Origin: Limisphaera sp049537155 | GTDB taxonomy: Bacteria; Verrucomicrobiota; Verrucomicrobiia; Limisphaerales; Limisphaeraceae | DNA: 64,000 bases | Assembly: GCF_049537155.1 (NCBI RefSeq) | Contig: NZ_JBMVQZ010000009.1 | Location: 1-64,000 of the forward strand | Reading direction: 5' to 3' | In this document: positions 1-8,753 of the stretch, in pieces | Layout: every line of letters starts with the position of its first letter | Position numbering within the stretch: position 1 is the first letter of the stretch | The notes under the pieces: model-generated | What the model was told of the DNA's origin: nothing | What the model saw: only the letters and a program-made list of their open reading frames with translations | Database searches by the model: none | Program-made: the position numbers and the translations under genes

Positions 1-2
1 TT

Positions 3-25
3 TTTTTTGTGCGTCGCGCAAAAAA
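3..25. repeat. Imperfect AT/GC inverted repeat
   Basis: Eleven bases on each side of T14 form an inverted repeat with a single mismatch (arms TTTTTTGTGCG and CGCGCAAAAAA). The arms are nearly adjacent, so this fits a protein-binding palindrome better than a hairpin terminator. It lies about 190 bases upstream of the small Lys/Ala peptide gene and right at the window edge, so its other neighbour is unknown. Confidence 0.35.
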
Positions 26-213
26 TTGTTGCCAAGATGACGCTTGCTTGTGTAGAAGCGCGCTTGGACAGCGATGGCAACGGCGCACATTACTCGCAAT
101 TGCAAGCGGGTTGTACCCTTCACCGCCATGCCTCTTCTTCTCTCCGCTTCAGATTTTCCCGTCCTCAAACCGTGGAACCATCAACCCTGGTTGGAATGGA
201 GGTGAGAACCGAG

Positions 214-264
214 ATGGCAACCAAGAAAAAAGCTGCCAAGAAAAAGGCTGCCAAGAAGAAATAA
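214..264 (+). CDS. Tiny Lys/Ala-rich basic peptide (16 aa)
   Basis: The reading frame ATG-TAA encodes 16 residues made almost only of Lys and Ala in repeated AAKKK blocks. It resembles the tail of histone H1-like or HU-like bacterial proteins. A good Shine-Dalgarno (GGAGGTGAG) sits 8 bases before the ATG, which is rare in this window, and a strong intrinsic terminator follows 12 bases after the stop. Together these indicate a dedicated short transcription unit. The frame is open upstream to position 7, but that extension has neither Lys/Ala character nor a ribosome site, so I chose the ATG at 214. A role in nucleic-acid binding is inference from charge only. It could instead be the 3' end of a longer protein or a leader peptide. 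Confidence 0.55.
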   Translation: MATKKKAAKKKAAKKK

Positions 265-276
265 GGGCTGACGAAT

Positions 277-335
277 ACCAGGATGGAAGACCGTGCCGGC
301 AACCGTCTGCCGGTCTCCCATCCTGGTTTTCTTTT
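277..335 (+). terminator. Intrinsic terminator after the small basic peptide gene
   Basis: A perfect 10-bp stem (ACCAGGATGG at 277-286 with CCATCCTGGT at 318-327) is extended inward by about six more pairs after one mismatch. A T-rich tract, TTTTCTTTT, follows at 327-335. This is the clearest rho-independent terminator in the window. It isolates the peptide gene from the exonuclease gene, which starts at 347. Confidence 0.78.
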
Positions 336-346
336 CGGGGGAAGCC

Positions 347-1063
347 ATGGCCTGTCTGGTGTTTGACATCGAAACGGCCGCGCTGCCGGTGGAGGAATTC
401 GACGAGGCGCAACGCGAATTTTTGTTTCGCGACGCCGAGCGGTTGCCCGACGAGGCGGCCCGGTGCCAACGCCGCGAGGAGATTGTTCGCCAGATGAGTC
501 TGTGGCCGCTGACCGCCCGGGTGGTGTGCATCGCCATGCTCAACGCCGACAGCCTGCGCGGACAGGTGCTTTTCCTGGCGGAGGATTATGAAGAGGACGC
601 GGAGGCCGGGCCGGTGGAGTTTGTGCCCTGCATGGACGAGGTGGAGTTGTTGACGGCGTTCTGGGACGTGGCCCGGCATTACGAGGAGGTGGTCACCTTC
701 AACGGGCGCAGTTTCGATGTCCCATTCCTTTATCTGCGGTCGGCCCTGTTGAACGTGCCCATCAGCCGCAAGGACTGGCTGGGCTACCGTTTTGCCACCT
801 CGCCGCACTGTGATCTGGCGGAGCAACTGACCTTCTACGGCGTCAGCGGCAGGGAAGGGGCGGCGCGGCGGTTCAACCTGGACTTTTACTGCAAGGCTTT
901 CGGCATTGATTCCCCGAAGGGGCACGGCGTAACCGGTCGCGACGTGGGCGCCCTGCTGGCCGCCGGTCGGTATCGCGAGGTTGCCGAGTACTGCCTGGGG
1001 GACGTCCGCGCCACGGTGGAGTTGTACCGGCTCTGGCGCGAGCGCCTCGCGGGTATCAAGTGA
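347..1063 (+). CDS. Predicted 3'-5' exonuclease of the PolB-exonuclease-like family
   Basis: This 238-residue cytoplasmic protein matches the stand-alone RNase H-fold exonuclease family related to the proofreading domain of DNA polymerase B. The Exo I motif is at the N-terminus (VFDIETAALP, D6 and E8). A middle motif around VTFNGRSFDVPFLYLR (residues ~115-130) is the Exo II region with Asn and Asp. The C-terminal YCLGDVRATVELYRLW (residues ~214-229) supplies the Exo III Tyr and Asp. All expected acidic metal ligands are present, so it should be active. The ATG at 347 was chosen over the upstream in-frame start at 293 because the family begins right at the Exo I strand and a GGGGGAAG ribosome site precedes it. 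The cellular substrate is unknown. Confidence 0.85.
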   Translation: MACLVFDIETAALPVEEFDEAQREFLFRDAERLPDEAARCQRREEIVRQMSLWPLTARVVCIAMLNADSLRGQVLFLAEDYEEDAEAGPVEFVPCMDEVELLTAFWDVARHYEEVVTFNGRSFDVPFLYLRSALLNVPISRKDWLGYRFATSPHCDLAEQLTFYGVSGREGAARRFNLDFYCKAFGIDSPKGHGVTGRDVGALLAAGRYREVAEYCLGDVRATVELYRLWRERLAGIK

Positions 1064-1121
1064 ACGCGCCCGCCCCCGGCCGCCCGGTACGAGCGATGAA
1101 ACCAGCCGAGTGGTCCGTCCC

Positions 1122-1826
1122 GTGAATGTTTCACGTTCTTCTGTTGGCCCGGCCGGTGTTTGGATCTGTTGCGCCCTGACGGTGGAGGCGGGGACCCTGC
1201 GCCGGCTGCTGCCCCCCTGCCCGGGAGTGGAGATCCGGGTGACGGGCATGGGGCCGGAACGGGCGCGCGGAACGGTGGCAGGCTGGCTGCGGACGTGCCG
1301 GCCCCTGCTCGTGTTGAACGCCGGCTTTGCCGGCGGACTGAACCCCGCCCTGCCGGCGGGCACGGTGCTTTTCGCCACCGAACATCCGGACTGGGCCCGG
1401 CGCCTGCGTGCCGCCGGGGCCGTTCCGGGCCGGTTCACCACCACCACACGGATCCTGCGAACCGCGGCTGAGAAGACGGGATTCTGGCGTGCCACGGGTG
1501 CCGATGCCGTGGACATGGAATCGGAGGCGGTCGCGGGCGCCTGCCGCGCGGCCGGCGTACCCGTGGCGATCGTTCGAGCGATTTCGGACGGTGCCGGCGA
1601 CGACCTGCCGCTCGATTTCCCGGCCTTCCTCCGGGAGGACGGTTCATTGGATCTGCGCGGTTTGACAGGCGCCGTGTGGCGGCGTCCGCGGGCGTGGGTG
1701 GGGCTGTGGCGATTGGCCCGGCAATCGCGCCGAGCGGGTCGGGCCCTGGCACAGGTGCTTGCGCGCGTTCTGGGCGAGGCGCCGGTGGAGTGCCTTTCCC
1801 AAGGCCGCCGGTCCGTCACGGGCTGA
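1122..1826 (+). CDS. Nucleoside phosphorylase family protein (MTAN/HpnG-like)
   Basis: The roughly 234-residue product has the purine nucleoside phosphorylase/MTA nucleosidase fold signatures. These are an N-terminal ICCALTVEAG strand, the LNAGFAGGLNP glycine-rich segment (residues ~64-74), and the substrate-binding VDMESEAVAGAC motif (~129-140). A final strand with an Asp follows (AISDGAGDD, ~152-160). The family cleaves the N-glycosidic bond of nucleosides; a hopanoid-linked subgroup (HpnG) is also similar, so the substrate is not settled. The open frame extends upstream into the exonuclease gene, so the start is uncertain. GTG 1122 gives the usual N-terminus; GTG at 1110 or 1113 is possible. 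The 3' end overlaps the convergent adaptor gene by 11 bases. Confidence 0.8.
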   Translation: MNVSRSSVGPAGVWICCALTVEAGTLRRLLPPCPGVEIRVTGMGPERARGTVAGWLRTCRPLLVLNAGFAGGLNPALPAGTVLFATEHPDWARRLRAAGAVPGRFTTTTRILRTAAEKTGFWRATGADAVDMESEAVAGACRAAGVPVAIVRAISDGAGDDLPLDFPAFLREDGSLDLRGLTGAVWRRPRAWVGLWRLARQSRRAGRALAQVLARVLGEAPVECLSQGRRSVTG

Positions 1827-3033
1827 TTGAGACCGGGCGGATCCGCTGGTTTTCGTGGACCCGTTCGCCGGGGTAGAGGATCACGGTCTCGCCCTCACGC
1901 AATCCTTCCCGGACCTCGGCCTCGCGTTCGCTGCGGTGGCCGAGAACCACGCGGCGCAACCGGGCCCGGCCATCTTCCAGGACGAAGACCGCCCAGTCCG
2001 GACCGCGCCGGAACAGTGCGCCCAAGGGGACCTTCAGCACGTCGTTCCCGGACCAGACGATCACCACCGCCTCCACCCGGTATTGATCGCCCAGGCCCGG
2101 GCGCTGTTCCACCGGACTGACCAGGTCGGCGATGACCCGCACCCGCTGTTCTTCCACGCCGAGCGCGGACACCTTGGTGAATGCGGAAGGTTCGATCCTC
2201 CGGATTCGCGCTTCCAGAGGTGTTTCGCCTCCCCACTGTTCCAACCGCACCGGCATGCCCGGCTGCAATCGCACCGCTTCCTGCGACAACACCTCGATCA
2301 CCACTTCTAGATCGCCGGGGTCTCCCACCTCGAGCAGGGGCGTGCCGGGGCTCACCACGCGGGCGCTGGGCTCGTACACCCGCAGGACCTGCCCGTCCAC
2401 GGGGGAACGCAGTTCGACCTGTTCCCCTTCCGGGAGTGCCCCGTCGGCGGCGTCCGTGAACAGTTTTCGTTCCGCCTCAGCCATGCGCAGGCGGTGCTCG
2501 GCCGCGTTCAACTGCTGGGCCGCGTCTTTCTCCCGCCACACGGCGGCGTCGAGTTCCTGCGGGGTGGCGGAGCCGGTTTCGTAAAGGGACTGGACCCTGC
2601 GGGCTTCCGCCCGCGCCCAGTCCCAGGCGGCGCGGGCGCGATCGCGTTCGGCCCGCGCGGCGTCGCGGCGGGCCTCGGCCATGGCTCGTGCCCGTGGGTC
2701 GAGCAACGCTGCAGGCAGGGGTTCGATTCGGGCCAACACAGTTTCACCCGCCTGCACGGGGTCGCCCGGCTTGAGGAAGATGCGCCGGAGCCTGCCGGCG
2801 ACCGGTGCGCTGATCAGGTAGCGCTCTTTGAGCCGCGTTTTGCCCTCCTCGCGCAAGGTGGCCTCGAGGGGACCGCGCACGACCTTGCCGACTTCCACGG
2901 GTTCCGGCCCCGGTCGGAGGCCCCAGGCCAACAAGACCAGGACGGTGCCCGCAACCAGCAGGGTCGGTATCCAGCGGCGCCCGGGCTGCCGCTTCGGGAC
3001 CCGCCCTTCCGACTCATCCGATGAACGCCCCAT
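1816..3033 (-). CDS. HlyD/RND-type periplasmic adaptor (membrane fusion protein)
   Basis: The product has an N-terminal membrane anchor (LLVAGTVLVLLAWGL), a first lipoyl half-motif (APVAGRLRRIFLKPGDPV), and an Ala/Arg/Glu-rich alpha-helical hairpin. A second lipoyl half (SPVDGQVLRVY) and a beta-barrel region follow. This is the layout of adaptor subunits that link inner-membrane RND or ABC exporters to an outer-membrane channel. About 405 residues is a normal length. ATG 3033 begins just ahead of the anchor; starts at 3051 or further upstream would add a non-conserved tail. No permease or TolC-like gene lies next to it, so its partner must be elsewhere. It is divergent from mgtE. Confidence 0.86.
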   Translation of the reverse strand: MGRSSDESEGRVPKRQPGRRWIPTLLVAGTVLVLLAWGLRPGPEPVEVGKVVRGPLEATLREEGKTRLKERYLISAPVAGRLRRIFLKPGDPVQAGETVLARIEPLPAALLDPRARAMAEARRDAARAERDRARAAWDWARAEARRVQSLYETGSATPQELDAAVWREKDAAQQLNAAEHRLRMAEAERKLFTDAADGALPEGEQVELRSPVDGQVLRVYEPSARVVSPGTPLLEVGDPGDLEVVIEVLSQEAVRLQPGMPVRLEQWGGETPLEARIRRIEPSAFTKVSALGVEEQRVRVIADLVSPVEQRPGLGDQYRVEAVVIVWSGNDVLKVPLGALFRRGPDWAVFVLEDGRARLRRVVLGHRSEREAEVREGLREGETVILYPGERVHENQRIRPVSISP

Positions 3034-3397
3034 GATGACCTGCATCTGCATCCGGGCCACGTTTGGATCCCGGCCCGGTCCCGGAAGCTTAAGAATGTGA
3101 ATCGGGTGGGGGAAGCCGGGAAGCCGGGACCCGCCGCAATGGTGCGCCGCCGACGGGCGGATGGAGAGGGGAAGGAGAGGAAAACCCACCGCGGCCAGGT
3201 CCGGATCGGTCTGGAAGAGCCGCGCACTCGGGCATCGGGCAGGGCGGGTTTGCCTGGTCAGGGTCGGCCGGGTCAAAATGGACTGCTGGTGGGGCCGGAC
3301 GGGCGGGACGGGCTTGCAGCGCGCGTGGACAGCGTTGCCCTGCCCGTGCCGGGGGCAGATCCCGGGCCGTTACAATCGAAGGACGCGAGAGGAAAGC
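3034..3397. other. Divergent intergenic region, adaptor / mgtE
   Basis: This 364-base spacer between two divergently transcribed genes must hold both promoters. I see no riboswitch fold that I can name, no T-run terminator, and no convincing small gene. In particular I do not recognise a magnesium-responsive leader before mgtE. A GAGAGGAAAG ribosome site lies at its right end. Confidence 0.5.
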
Positions 3398-4711
3398 ATG
3401 ATTCAGGAAACCCCGGTTTTTCTGAAGGAGTACCTGCACCTGCATGCGGCGGACCTGGCCGATCGTCTCCAACGGTTGGATACCGGGGAGGCGCGGGAGT
3501 TGCTGCGTCAACTGCCGCCGGAAAAGGCCGCGGCCGCACTTGCCGAAGTGGACCGCGAACGGCTGGCCGGGCTGCTGAAGGGATTTGACGCCCACCAGTT
3601 GAGCGGTCTTTTGAGTTCCCTGCCGCCCGAGGACGCCGCGGATCTGTTGCAGGAGGTGTCAGCCGGTACCCGGCGCGAGGTGTTGGCGGAGCTTCCGCCT
3701 GAGTCCGCCGAGGGTCTGCGGGCCCTGATGCAGTACCCGGAGGACACCGCCGGCGGGGTGATGAGCAACCGCTTCATTGCCCTGCGGACGGACATGACGG
3801 TGGAGGAAGCCCTGCAAGTGCTCCGGGCCCGGGCCCGCGAGGAAAATCCGGAGGACATCAGCTACCTTTACGTCACCGATGCCGACCGGCGGTTGGTGGG
3901 CATCGTAAGCCTGCGCGATCTGGTGTTTCGGCGGCCCGATCGGCGGATCTCGGAGATCATGAACCCGGACGTGAAATTCGTGCGGGCCGAGACCGATCGG
4001 GAGGAACTGGCGCGGCTTTTCGAACACTACCATTACCCGGGGCTGCCGGTGGTGGACGCCGAGGGCCGGCTGGTGGGCGTGGTGAAGGCCAGCGACGTGC
4101 TGGAGGTGGTGACCCGCGAAGCCACCGAGGACATGCAACTGATGGTCGGTCTGTCCGGGGAGGAACGGGCGCTGTCCCCGTGGTTTTACTCGGTCAAACG
4201 GCGGCTGCCCTGGCTGTACATCAACCTGGCGACTGCTTTCCTGGCCGCGTTCGTGGTGGGTCTGTTCGAGGACACCATCGCCCGTTGGACCGCCCTGGCG
4301 ATTTTTCTTCCCGTGATCGCCGGCCAAGGCGGCAACGCGGGCATGCAAACACTGACCGTGATCATTCGCGATCTCGCTCTGGGTGAACTGGCCCCGCAGG
4401 ATGGTCGCCGCGCCCTGTTCAAGGAGCTCCTGGTGGCTTTGCTCAACGGGTTGGCGGTGGGGATTGTTGTGGGCCTGATCGGATGGTGGTGGAAGGGGAG
4501 TCCGGCCCTCGGCCTGGTGGCCGGTGTGGCCATGGTGCTGAACCAACCGGCGGCTGCCGTGGCCGGTGTGTGGATCCCGCTGGGTCTTCGCGCCGTGGGG
4601 CTCGATCCGGCGCTGGCTTCGAGCATTCTCCTCACCACGGTGACGGACCTGGCGGGGTTCTTTTTCTTCCTGGGCCTGGCGTGGTTGGGGTTGCACTGGA
4701 GCGGGCTGTGA
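3398..4711 (+). CDS. mgtE: MgtE magnesium transporter
   Basis: This 437-residue protein has the full MgtE architecture. An N-terminal superhelical domain (residues ~1-125) contains LPPEDAADLLQE-type repeats. A CBS-domain pair (~130-255) includes the conserved YPEDTAGGVMS entry. Five membrane segments (~285-437) carry the pore signature AGQGGNAGMQT (~308-318) and the second conserved LNQPAAA segment. The family forms Mg2+-gated homodimeric channels in the inner membrane, closed when cytosolic Mg2+ binds between the N and CBS domains. The start follows the ribosome site AGAGGAAAG, and the first residues match the family. The frame stays open upstream of the ATG but that part is not conserved. 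Confidence 0.97.
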   Translation: MIQETPVFLKEYLHLHAADLADRLQRLDTGEARELLRQLPPEKAAAALAEVDRERLAGLLKGFDAHQLSGLLSSLPPEDAADLLQEVSAGTRREVLAELPPESAEGLRALMQYPEDTAGGVMSNRFIALRTDMTVEEALQVLRARAREENPEDISYLYVTDADRRLVGIVSLRDLVFRRPDRRISEIMNPDVKFVRAETDREELARLFEHYHYPGLPVVDAEGRLVGVVKASDVLEVVTREATEDMQLMVGLSGEERALSPWFYSVKRRLPWLYINLATAFLAAFVVGLFEDTIARWTALAIFLPVIAGQGGNAGMQTLTVIIRDLALGELAPQDGRRALFKELLVALLNGLAVGIVVGLIGWWWKGSPALGLVAGVAMVLNQPAAAVAGVWIPLGLRAVGLDPALASSILLTTVTDLAGFFFFLGLAWLGLHWSGL

Positions 4712-4824
4712 ATCGCAGGGCACTTGCGTCAGCTGCCGGGGTGCTGCAATGTACCGCCCGCCCGGCGGGCCGGCATGGTCGCGTTGCCACGTTGGAAACG
4801 CCCTGACCGACCCGGGGAGGGTTC

Positions 4825-6132
4825 ATGACCTACGACGAGGCCATCGAATTCCTGTACGGACTCCGTTGGTTCGGTGCGAAACTGGGGCTTGAGAATCCCC
4901 GGCGACTGGCTGCATGGGCCGGTCATCCCGAGCGGCAACTCCGGTTCATCCACGTCGCCGGCACCAATGGCAAGGGGTCCGTTTGCGCCTTTTTGGAAAG
5001 TGTGTACCGCCGGGCCGGATACCGCGTCGGCCTGTTCACCTCCCCGCATCTGGTCCGCTTCGGTGAACGGATCCAGGTCAATCGCCAGCCGATCCCGGAA
5101 TCCGCGGTGGCCCGTCTGGTGGCGCGGATGCAGCCGCGGCTGCGCCGGTTCCCGCCGGATCAGCATCCCACCTTTTTCGAGGTGGTGACGGTGATGGCCC
5201 TCGAGTACTTCGTCGAGCAGGAGTGCGAGGTGGTGATCTGGGAGACCGGCATGGGCGGCCGGTTGGACGCCACCAATATCGTGACCCCGTTGGCCGCCGT
5301 CATCACCAACGTGCAGTACGATCATCAGCGGTGGCTCGGGTTCACTCTCCGGGAGATTGCCACGGAAAAGGCCGGGATCCTGAAACCGGGCCGGCCTGCC
5401 CTCACTGCCGCGGACGAGCCGGAGGCACTGGAGGTGATCCGCACCACGGCGCTGCGACTGGGCTGCCCGCTGCGATTCGTCGGCTCCGACGCCGCGCAAG
5501 CCGCGTGGCTGCGGTCGCTCTCCCTGCCCCTGCCAGGGGAACATCAGCGGCGCAACGCCGCTCTGGCGGCCGAGACCGTGCGTGTCCTGCAGCACGAACT
5601 GCCCGTGTCTCAAACGGCCTTGGAGACGGGTCTGCAGGAGGCCTTCTGGCCCGGCCGTTTCCAACGGTTGCGCCTGCCCGGCGGCGGCGAGCTGGTTTTG
5701 GACGGCGCCCACAACCCGGCTGCCATGGAGGCGCTCTGCCGCACGCTGGACGAACAGTATCCAGGGATCCGACCCGTTGTCGTTCTGGGTGTCATGGCGG
5801 ACAAGGACCTGGCCGGGATTGCGCGCCATGTGACGCGCCGGGCTGCGCGGGTGCTGTGTGTGCCGATTCCCAGCGAGCGAAGTGCCGATCCGGACCGACT
5901 GGCCCGGGCATGTCAGGAGGCCGCGCCGGACCTGCCGGTGCGGGTCTATCCCTCGCTGGCCGCCGCTTGGGAGCAGGTGCGGGAGGAGCGCCTCGTGGTG
6001 GTGACCGGCTCTCTCTATCTGGTCGGGCAGGCCCTGGAACTCCTCGGCAGCCTCGGCACACCGGCCAGGGACGAAAAACCGTTGAACACCTGGACCGCCC
6101 CGGCACTGTCGGGGCAGGCCCCCGGCGTCTGA
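4825..6132 (+). CDS. folC: Bifunctional folylpolyglutamate / dihydrofolate synthase
   Basis: The enzyme adds glutamate to dihydropteroate and to reduced folates in the cytoplasm, using ATP. The 435-residue protein carries the Mur-ligase-type P-loop GTNGKGS at residues 46-52, the FTSPHL motif (~71), and the metal-binding ETGMGGRLDATN segment (~140). The C-terminal ligase domain has LDGAHNPAAM (~291). All hallmark motifs are intact. A GGGGAGGG ribosome site precedes the ATG. It is spaced 113 bases from mgtE on the same strand and faces trpA, with a 42-base gap between the convergent stops. Confidence 0.96.
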   Translation: MTYDEAIEFLYGLRWFGAKLGLENPRRLAAWAGHPERQLRFIHVAGTNGKGSVCAFLESVYRRAGYRVGLFTSPHLVRFGERIQVNRQPIPESAVARLVARMQPRLRRFPPDQHPTFFEVVTVMALEYFVEQECEVVIWETGMGGRLDATNIVTPLAAVITNVQYDHQRWLGFTLREIATEKAGILKPGRPALTAADEPEALEVIRTTALRLGCPLRFVGSDAAQAAWLRSLSLPLPGEHQRRNAALAAETVRVLQHELPVSQTALETGLQEAFWPGRFQRLRLPGGGELVLDGAHNPAAMEALCRTLDEQYPGIRPVVVLGVMADKDLAGIARHVTRRAARVLCVPIPSERSADPDRLARACQEAAPDLPVRVYPSLAAAWEQVREERLVVVTGSLYLVGQALELLGSLGTPARDEKPLNTWTAPALSGQAPGV

Positions 6133-6174
6133 AGGTCCGCCCTGCTCAAGCGCGATCCGCCGAGGGGCAAAAGT

Positions 6175-6975
6175 TCAGACGGATTTGACCGCTTCGACCA
6201 GAGTGCGCACGAAACCCGTCACGGCCGGCACCAATTCCGGGCTGCGCCCCAGTTGGCCGATGCGGTGCACCACCGCGCTGCCCACGACCACCGCATCGCC
6301 CAGCGTGGCCACGGTTCGTGCCTGTTCGGGTGTGGATATGCCGAAGCCGATGGCGATGGGCAGGTCCGTGTGGGCGCGGATCCGCGTCGTCATGGTCCCG
6401 ATGTTGTCGGCCAGTTGATCGCGCATGCCGGTCACGCCCTCGCGCGAGATGTAATAGATGAACCCGGAAGCGCGCCTGGCGATCGTTGCGATGCGCGCCT
6501 CCGGTGTAGTGGGTGCGACGAGATAGATGGGGCACAGGCCCGCCCCGCGCATGGCCTCTTCGTAACCTTCATTTTCATCCGGCGGCAGGTCCAACACCAG
6601 CAAACCATCCACCCCGGCCTCGCGCGCACGCTGGACGAACCGTTCCACCCCCATGCGGTGCATCAGGTTGTAGTACAGGTAGAGCACGACCGGGATTTGA
6701 GATTCCCGGCGGATGGCCGCCACCGTTTCCAGCACGCCGGCCGGGGTGGTGCCGGAGGCCAATCCCCGCTGGGCCGCCAGTTGGTTCACCAGCCCGTCGG
6801 CCAACGGGTCGCTGAAGGGTACCCCCAGTTCGAGGATGTCCACACCCGCGCGATCGAAGGCCAGCGCCAGTTCCCGTGTGGCGTCCAGGTCGGGATCGCC
6901 GGCCCCGATGTAGACGATGAGGCCTTTTTTGCCCTCCCGGCGCAGGGCCGCAAAACGTTGTTCGATGCGGTTCAT
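6175..6975 (-). CDS. trpA: Tryptophan synthase alpha subunit
   Basis: The 266-residue TIM-barrel enzyme converts indole-3-glycerol phosphate to indole and glyceraldehyde-3-phosphate. Catalytic Glu49 (LELGVPFSDP) and Asp60 (ADG) fall at the same positions as in the well-studied enterobacterial enzyme. The phosphate-binding GFGIST motif lies near residue 212. No trpB or other trp gene is adjacent, so the pathway is dispersed in this genome, as is common outside enteric bacteria. It is divergent from purS and converges on folC. Confidence 0.98.
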   Translation of the reverse strand: MNRIEQRFAALRREGKKGLIVYIGAGDPDLDATRELALAFDRAGVDILELGVPFSDPLADGLVNQLAAQRGLASGTTPAGVLETVAAIRRESQIPVVLYLYYNLMHRMGVERFVQRAREAGVDGLLVLDLPPDENEGYEEAMRGAGLCPIYLVAPTTPEARIATIARRASGFIYYISREGVTGMRDQLADNIGTMTTRIRAHTDLPIAIGFGISTPEQARTVATLGDAVVVGSAVVHRIGQLGRSPELVPAVTGFVRTLVEAVKSV

Positions 6976-7144
6976 GCCCGCGGCAGGATACCGGAGGTTA
7001 ACGTGCCTTCAACGCCGGAGGCGGGTTCTCCGAGCCCTGGACGGCCCAAGGGGCCGGCCCGGGAAATTTGCTCGCCGGCCGGGCCGCGCCCCGGCAAGAT
7101 GCGGGCCGGTTTTTCGGGAGAGCGATTGTTCGGCGCACAACCAC

Positions 7145-7390
7145 ATGAAGGCACGCATCATTGTGACACCGAAAAAGGCGGTGGTGGATCCGCAGGGCAA
7201 GACCGTGCAGAATGCCCTGGCGCACCTGGGCTACACCGGGGTGCGGGCCGTGCACGTGGGCAAATACATCGAGATCGAGCTCGAACCCGGCACCGACCGT
7301 GCCACGGCCGAACGTGCACTGGACGACGCGTGCCGCAAGTTTCTGAGCAACCCGATCATCGAGGATTACCACCTGGAGATCGTGGACTGA
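7145..7390 (+). CDS. purS: Phosphoribosylformylglycinamidine synthase subunit PurS
   Basis: This 81-residue protein matches the small dimeric PurS, which bridges PurQ and PurL in the three-part FGAM synthase of purine synthesis. Conserved features are the start MKARIIVTPKK, the central DPQGKTVQNALAHLGY, and the C-terminal NPIIEDYHLEIVD. The start at 7145 gives exactly the family N-terminus. purQ follows 20 bases later; purL is not in the window. Confidence 0.95.
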   Translation: MKARIIVTPKKAVVDPQGKTVQNALAHLGYTGVRAVHVGKYIEIELEPGTDRATAERALDDACRKFLSNPIIEDYHLEIVD

Positions 7391-7410
7391 GGGACGGAGG
7401 GGCAGGCAGG

Positions 7411-8133
7411 ATGAACGTGGCGGTCGTACAGTTCCCGGCCAGCAATTGTGATCAGGATGCCGTGCACGCCATCCGGGTGCTCGGGCACTCGGCCTGGCTG
7501 GCCTGGCACCGGGACACCTCCCTGGGCCCGGCCGATGCGGTCATCATTCCCGGTGGATTCAGTTACGGGGACTACCTCCGCTGCGGGGCCATCGCCCGGT
7601 TCAGCCCGGTGATGCAGGCGGTTCGTTCCTTTGCCGAGCAGGGCGGGCTGGTGCTGGGGATTTGCAACGGGTTTCAGGTGCTGACCGAGGCCGGTCTGCT
7701 GCCGGGGGCGCTGGTGCGGAACCGTTCCCTCCAGTTCCGCTGCGAGCACGTGTTTCTGCGGGTGGAGCATGCGCGGTCTCCGTTCACGTGGCGGGCGGAT
7801 CCCGCCCGGCCGTTGCGGATCCCGATCGCCCACGGCGAGGGTTGTTACTATGCCGACGAGGAGACGCTCGACGCCATGGAGGCCCGGGGTCAGGTGTTGT
7901 GGCGTTATTGCAATGCGGCGGGTGAGTGCACGGAGGAGGCCAACCCCAACGGGTCGCTGCGAAACATTGCCGGCGTCTGCAATGAACAGGGGAACGTGGC
8001 GGGACTGATGCCCCATCCGGAACGGGCCTGCGAGGCCATTCTGGGCAGTACCGACGGTCGGTTCATCCTGGAGAGCATGCTGGGCTGGCTCGAACGCCGC
8101 GCCGCCGGCGCTTCCGCACCCGCCGCGGCCTGA
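7411..8133 (+). CDS. purQ: FGAM synthase glutaminase subunit PurQ
   Basis: This class I glutamine amidotransferase supplies ammonia to PurL. The 240-residue protein shows the FGAM motifs IIPGGFSYGDYLR (~45-57), the nucleophile Cys85 in GICNGFQ, and the His-x-Glu pair in MPHPER (~199). A GGAGGGGCAGG stretch precedes the ATG. The order purS-purQ with a short spacer indicates co-transcription. The length and all catalytic residues are normal. Confidence 0.98.
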   Translation: MNVAVVQFPASNCDQDAVHAIRVLGHSAWLAWHRDTSLGPADAVIIPGGFSYGDYLRCGAIARFSPVMQAVRSFAEQGGLVLGICNGFQVLTEAGLLPGALVRNRSLQFRCEHVFLRVEHARSPFTWRADPARPLRIPIAHGEGCYYADEETLDAMEARGQVLWRYCNAAGECTEEANPNGSLRNIAGVCNEQGNVAGLMPHPERACEAILGSTDGRFILESMLGWLERRAAGASAPAAA

Positions 8134-8255
8134 CATTTCCCGTCCGTCCCACTCCGGTCTGATGGGCCGAACGAGCCTCGAATGGAGGTGTTTCCCGTGG
8201 CCTTTTGCCGTCTGCAACCTCGGCGAGCAGGCCGGTGCGGCGGCAGTGAGCCTCT

Positions 8256-8753
8256 TCACGCGCCGGACGAGCCTGGTGGAGGCGCGAACGTTCCGTTGCA
8301 GGGATTACCGGCCGGGGTACGCGCCTCACAGGAGACGTCCCGCGTGGTGATGCGCACGCTCCACGTGCAGGTGACGGGATCCACCGTTTGTTCGACGACC
8401 TCCACCTGCCGGGTCGCCGGCCAGCGCACGAAACCGTCCTTTCCTTCCACACGATGGATCACATCCCAGCAGGCGTAAGGAAGCACTGTTACACCCGGAA
8501 AGTCGGCCTCCTGGCGAAGTCGGACCCCCGTGGGCCAGTCGACCCAGATGTCCAGTTCGGCAAGGTAGCAAGGGGTGGTGCCGCGCGGAGGCGTCAGGCA
8601 ATGTCCCGCAGGCAGACAAACATCGTTCGTCTGAACGTAGCATGCACCGGCAGCCGCGAGGACCATGGCGAACAGCGCACCGGAAAGCACCCGGGGGCTG
8701 GCGCCGCCCGGAGCATGGCAAGCTGCGGCAGGAACAACAATTGGCTGTTTCAT
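8256..8753 (-). CDS. Secreted cysteine-rich protein of unknown function
   Basis: I do not recognise this 165-residue protein. It has a long N-terminal signal (hydrophobic LSGALFAMVLAAAGA, residues ~25-39) and nine Cys residues after it, several spaced as if for disulfides (CYVQTNDVCLPAGHC, PYACW, VTCTW, VSC, NPC). It should therefore be exported and oxidised. An AAAGGAGAA ribosome site lies before ATG 8753. That ATG overlaps the stop of the upstream (broken) gene as ATGA, so the two were one operon. The C-terminus is Pro/Gly-rich. A role in the cell envelope is only a guess from the signal. Confidence 0.6.
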   Translation of the reverse strand: MKQPIVVPAAACHAPGGASPRVLSGALFAMVLAAAGACYVQTNDVCLPAGHCLTPPRGTTPCYLAELDIWVDWPTGVRLRQEADFPGVTVLPYACWDVIHRVEGKDGFVRWPATRQVEVVEQTVDPVTCTWSVRITTRDVSCEARTPAGNPCNGTFAPPPGSSGA

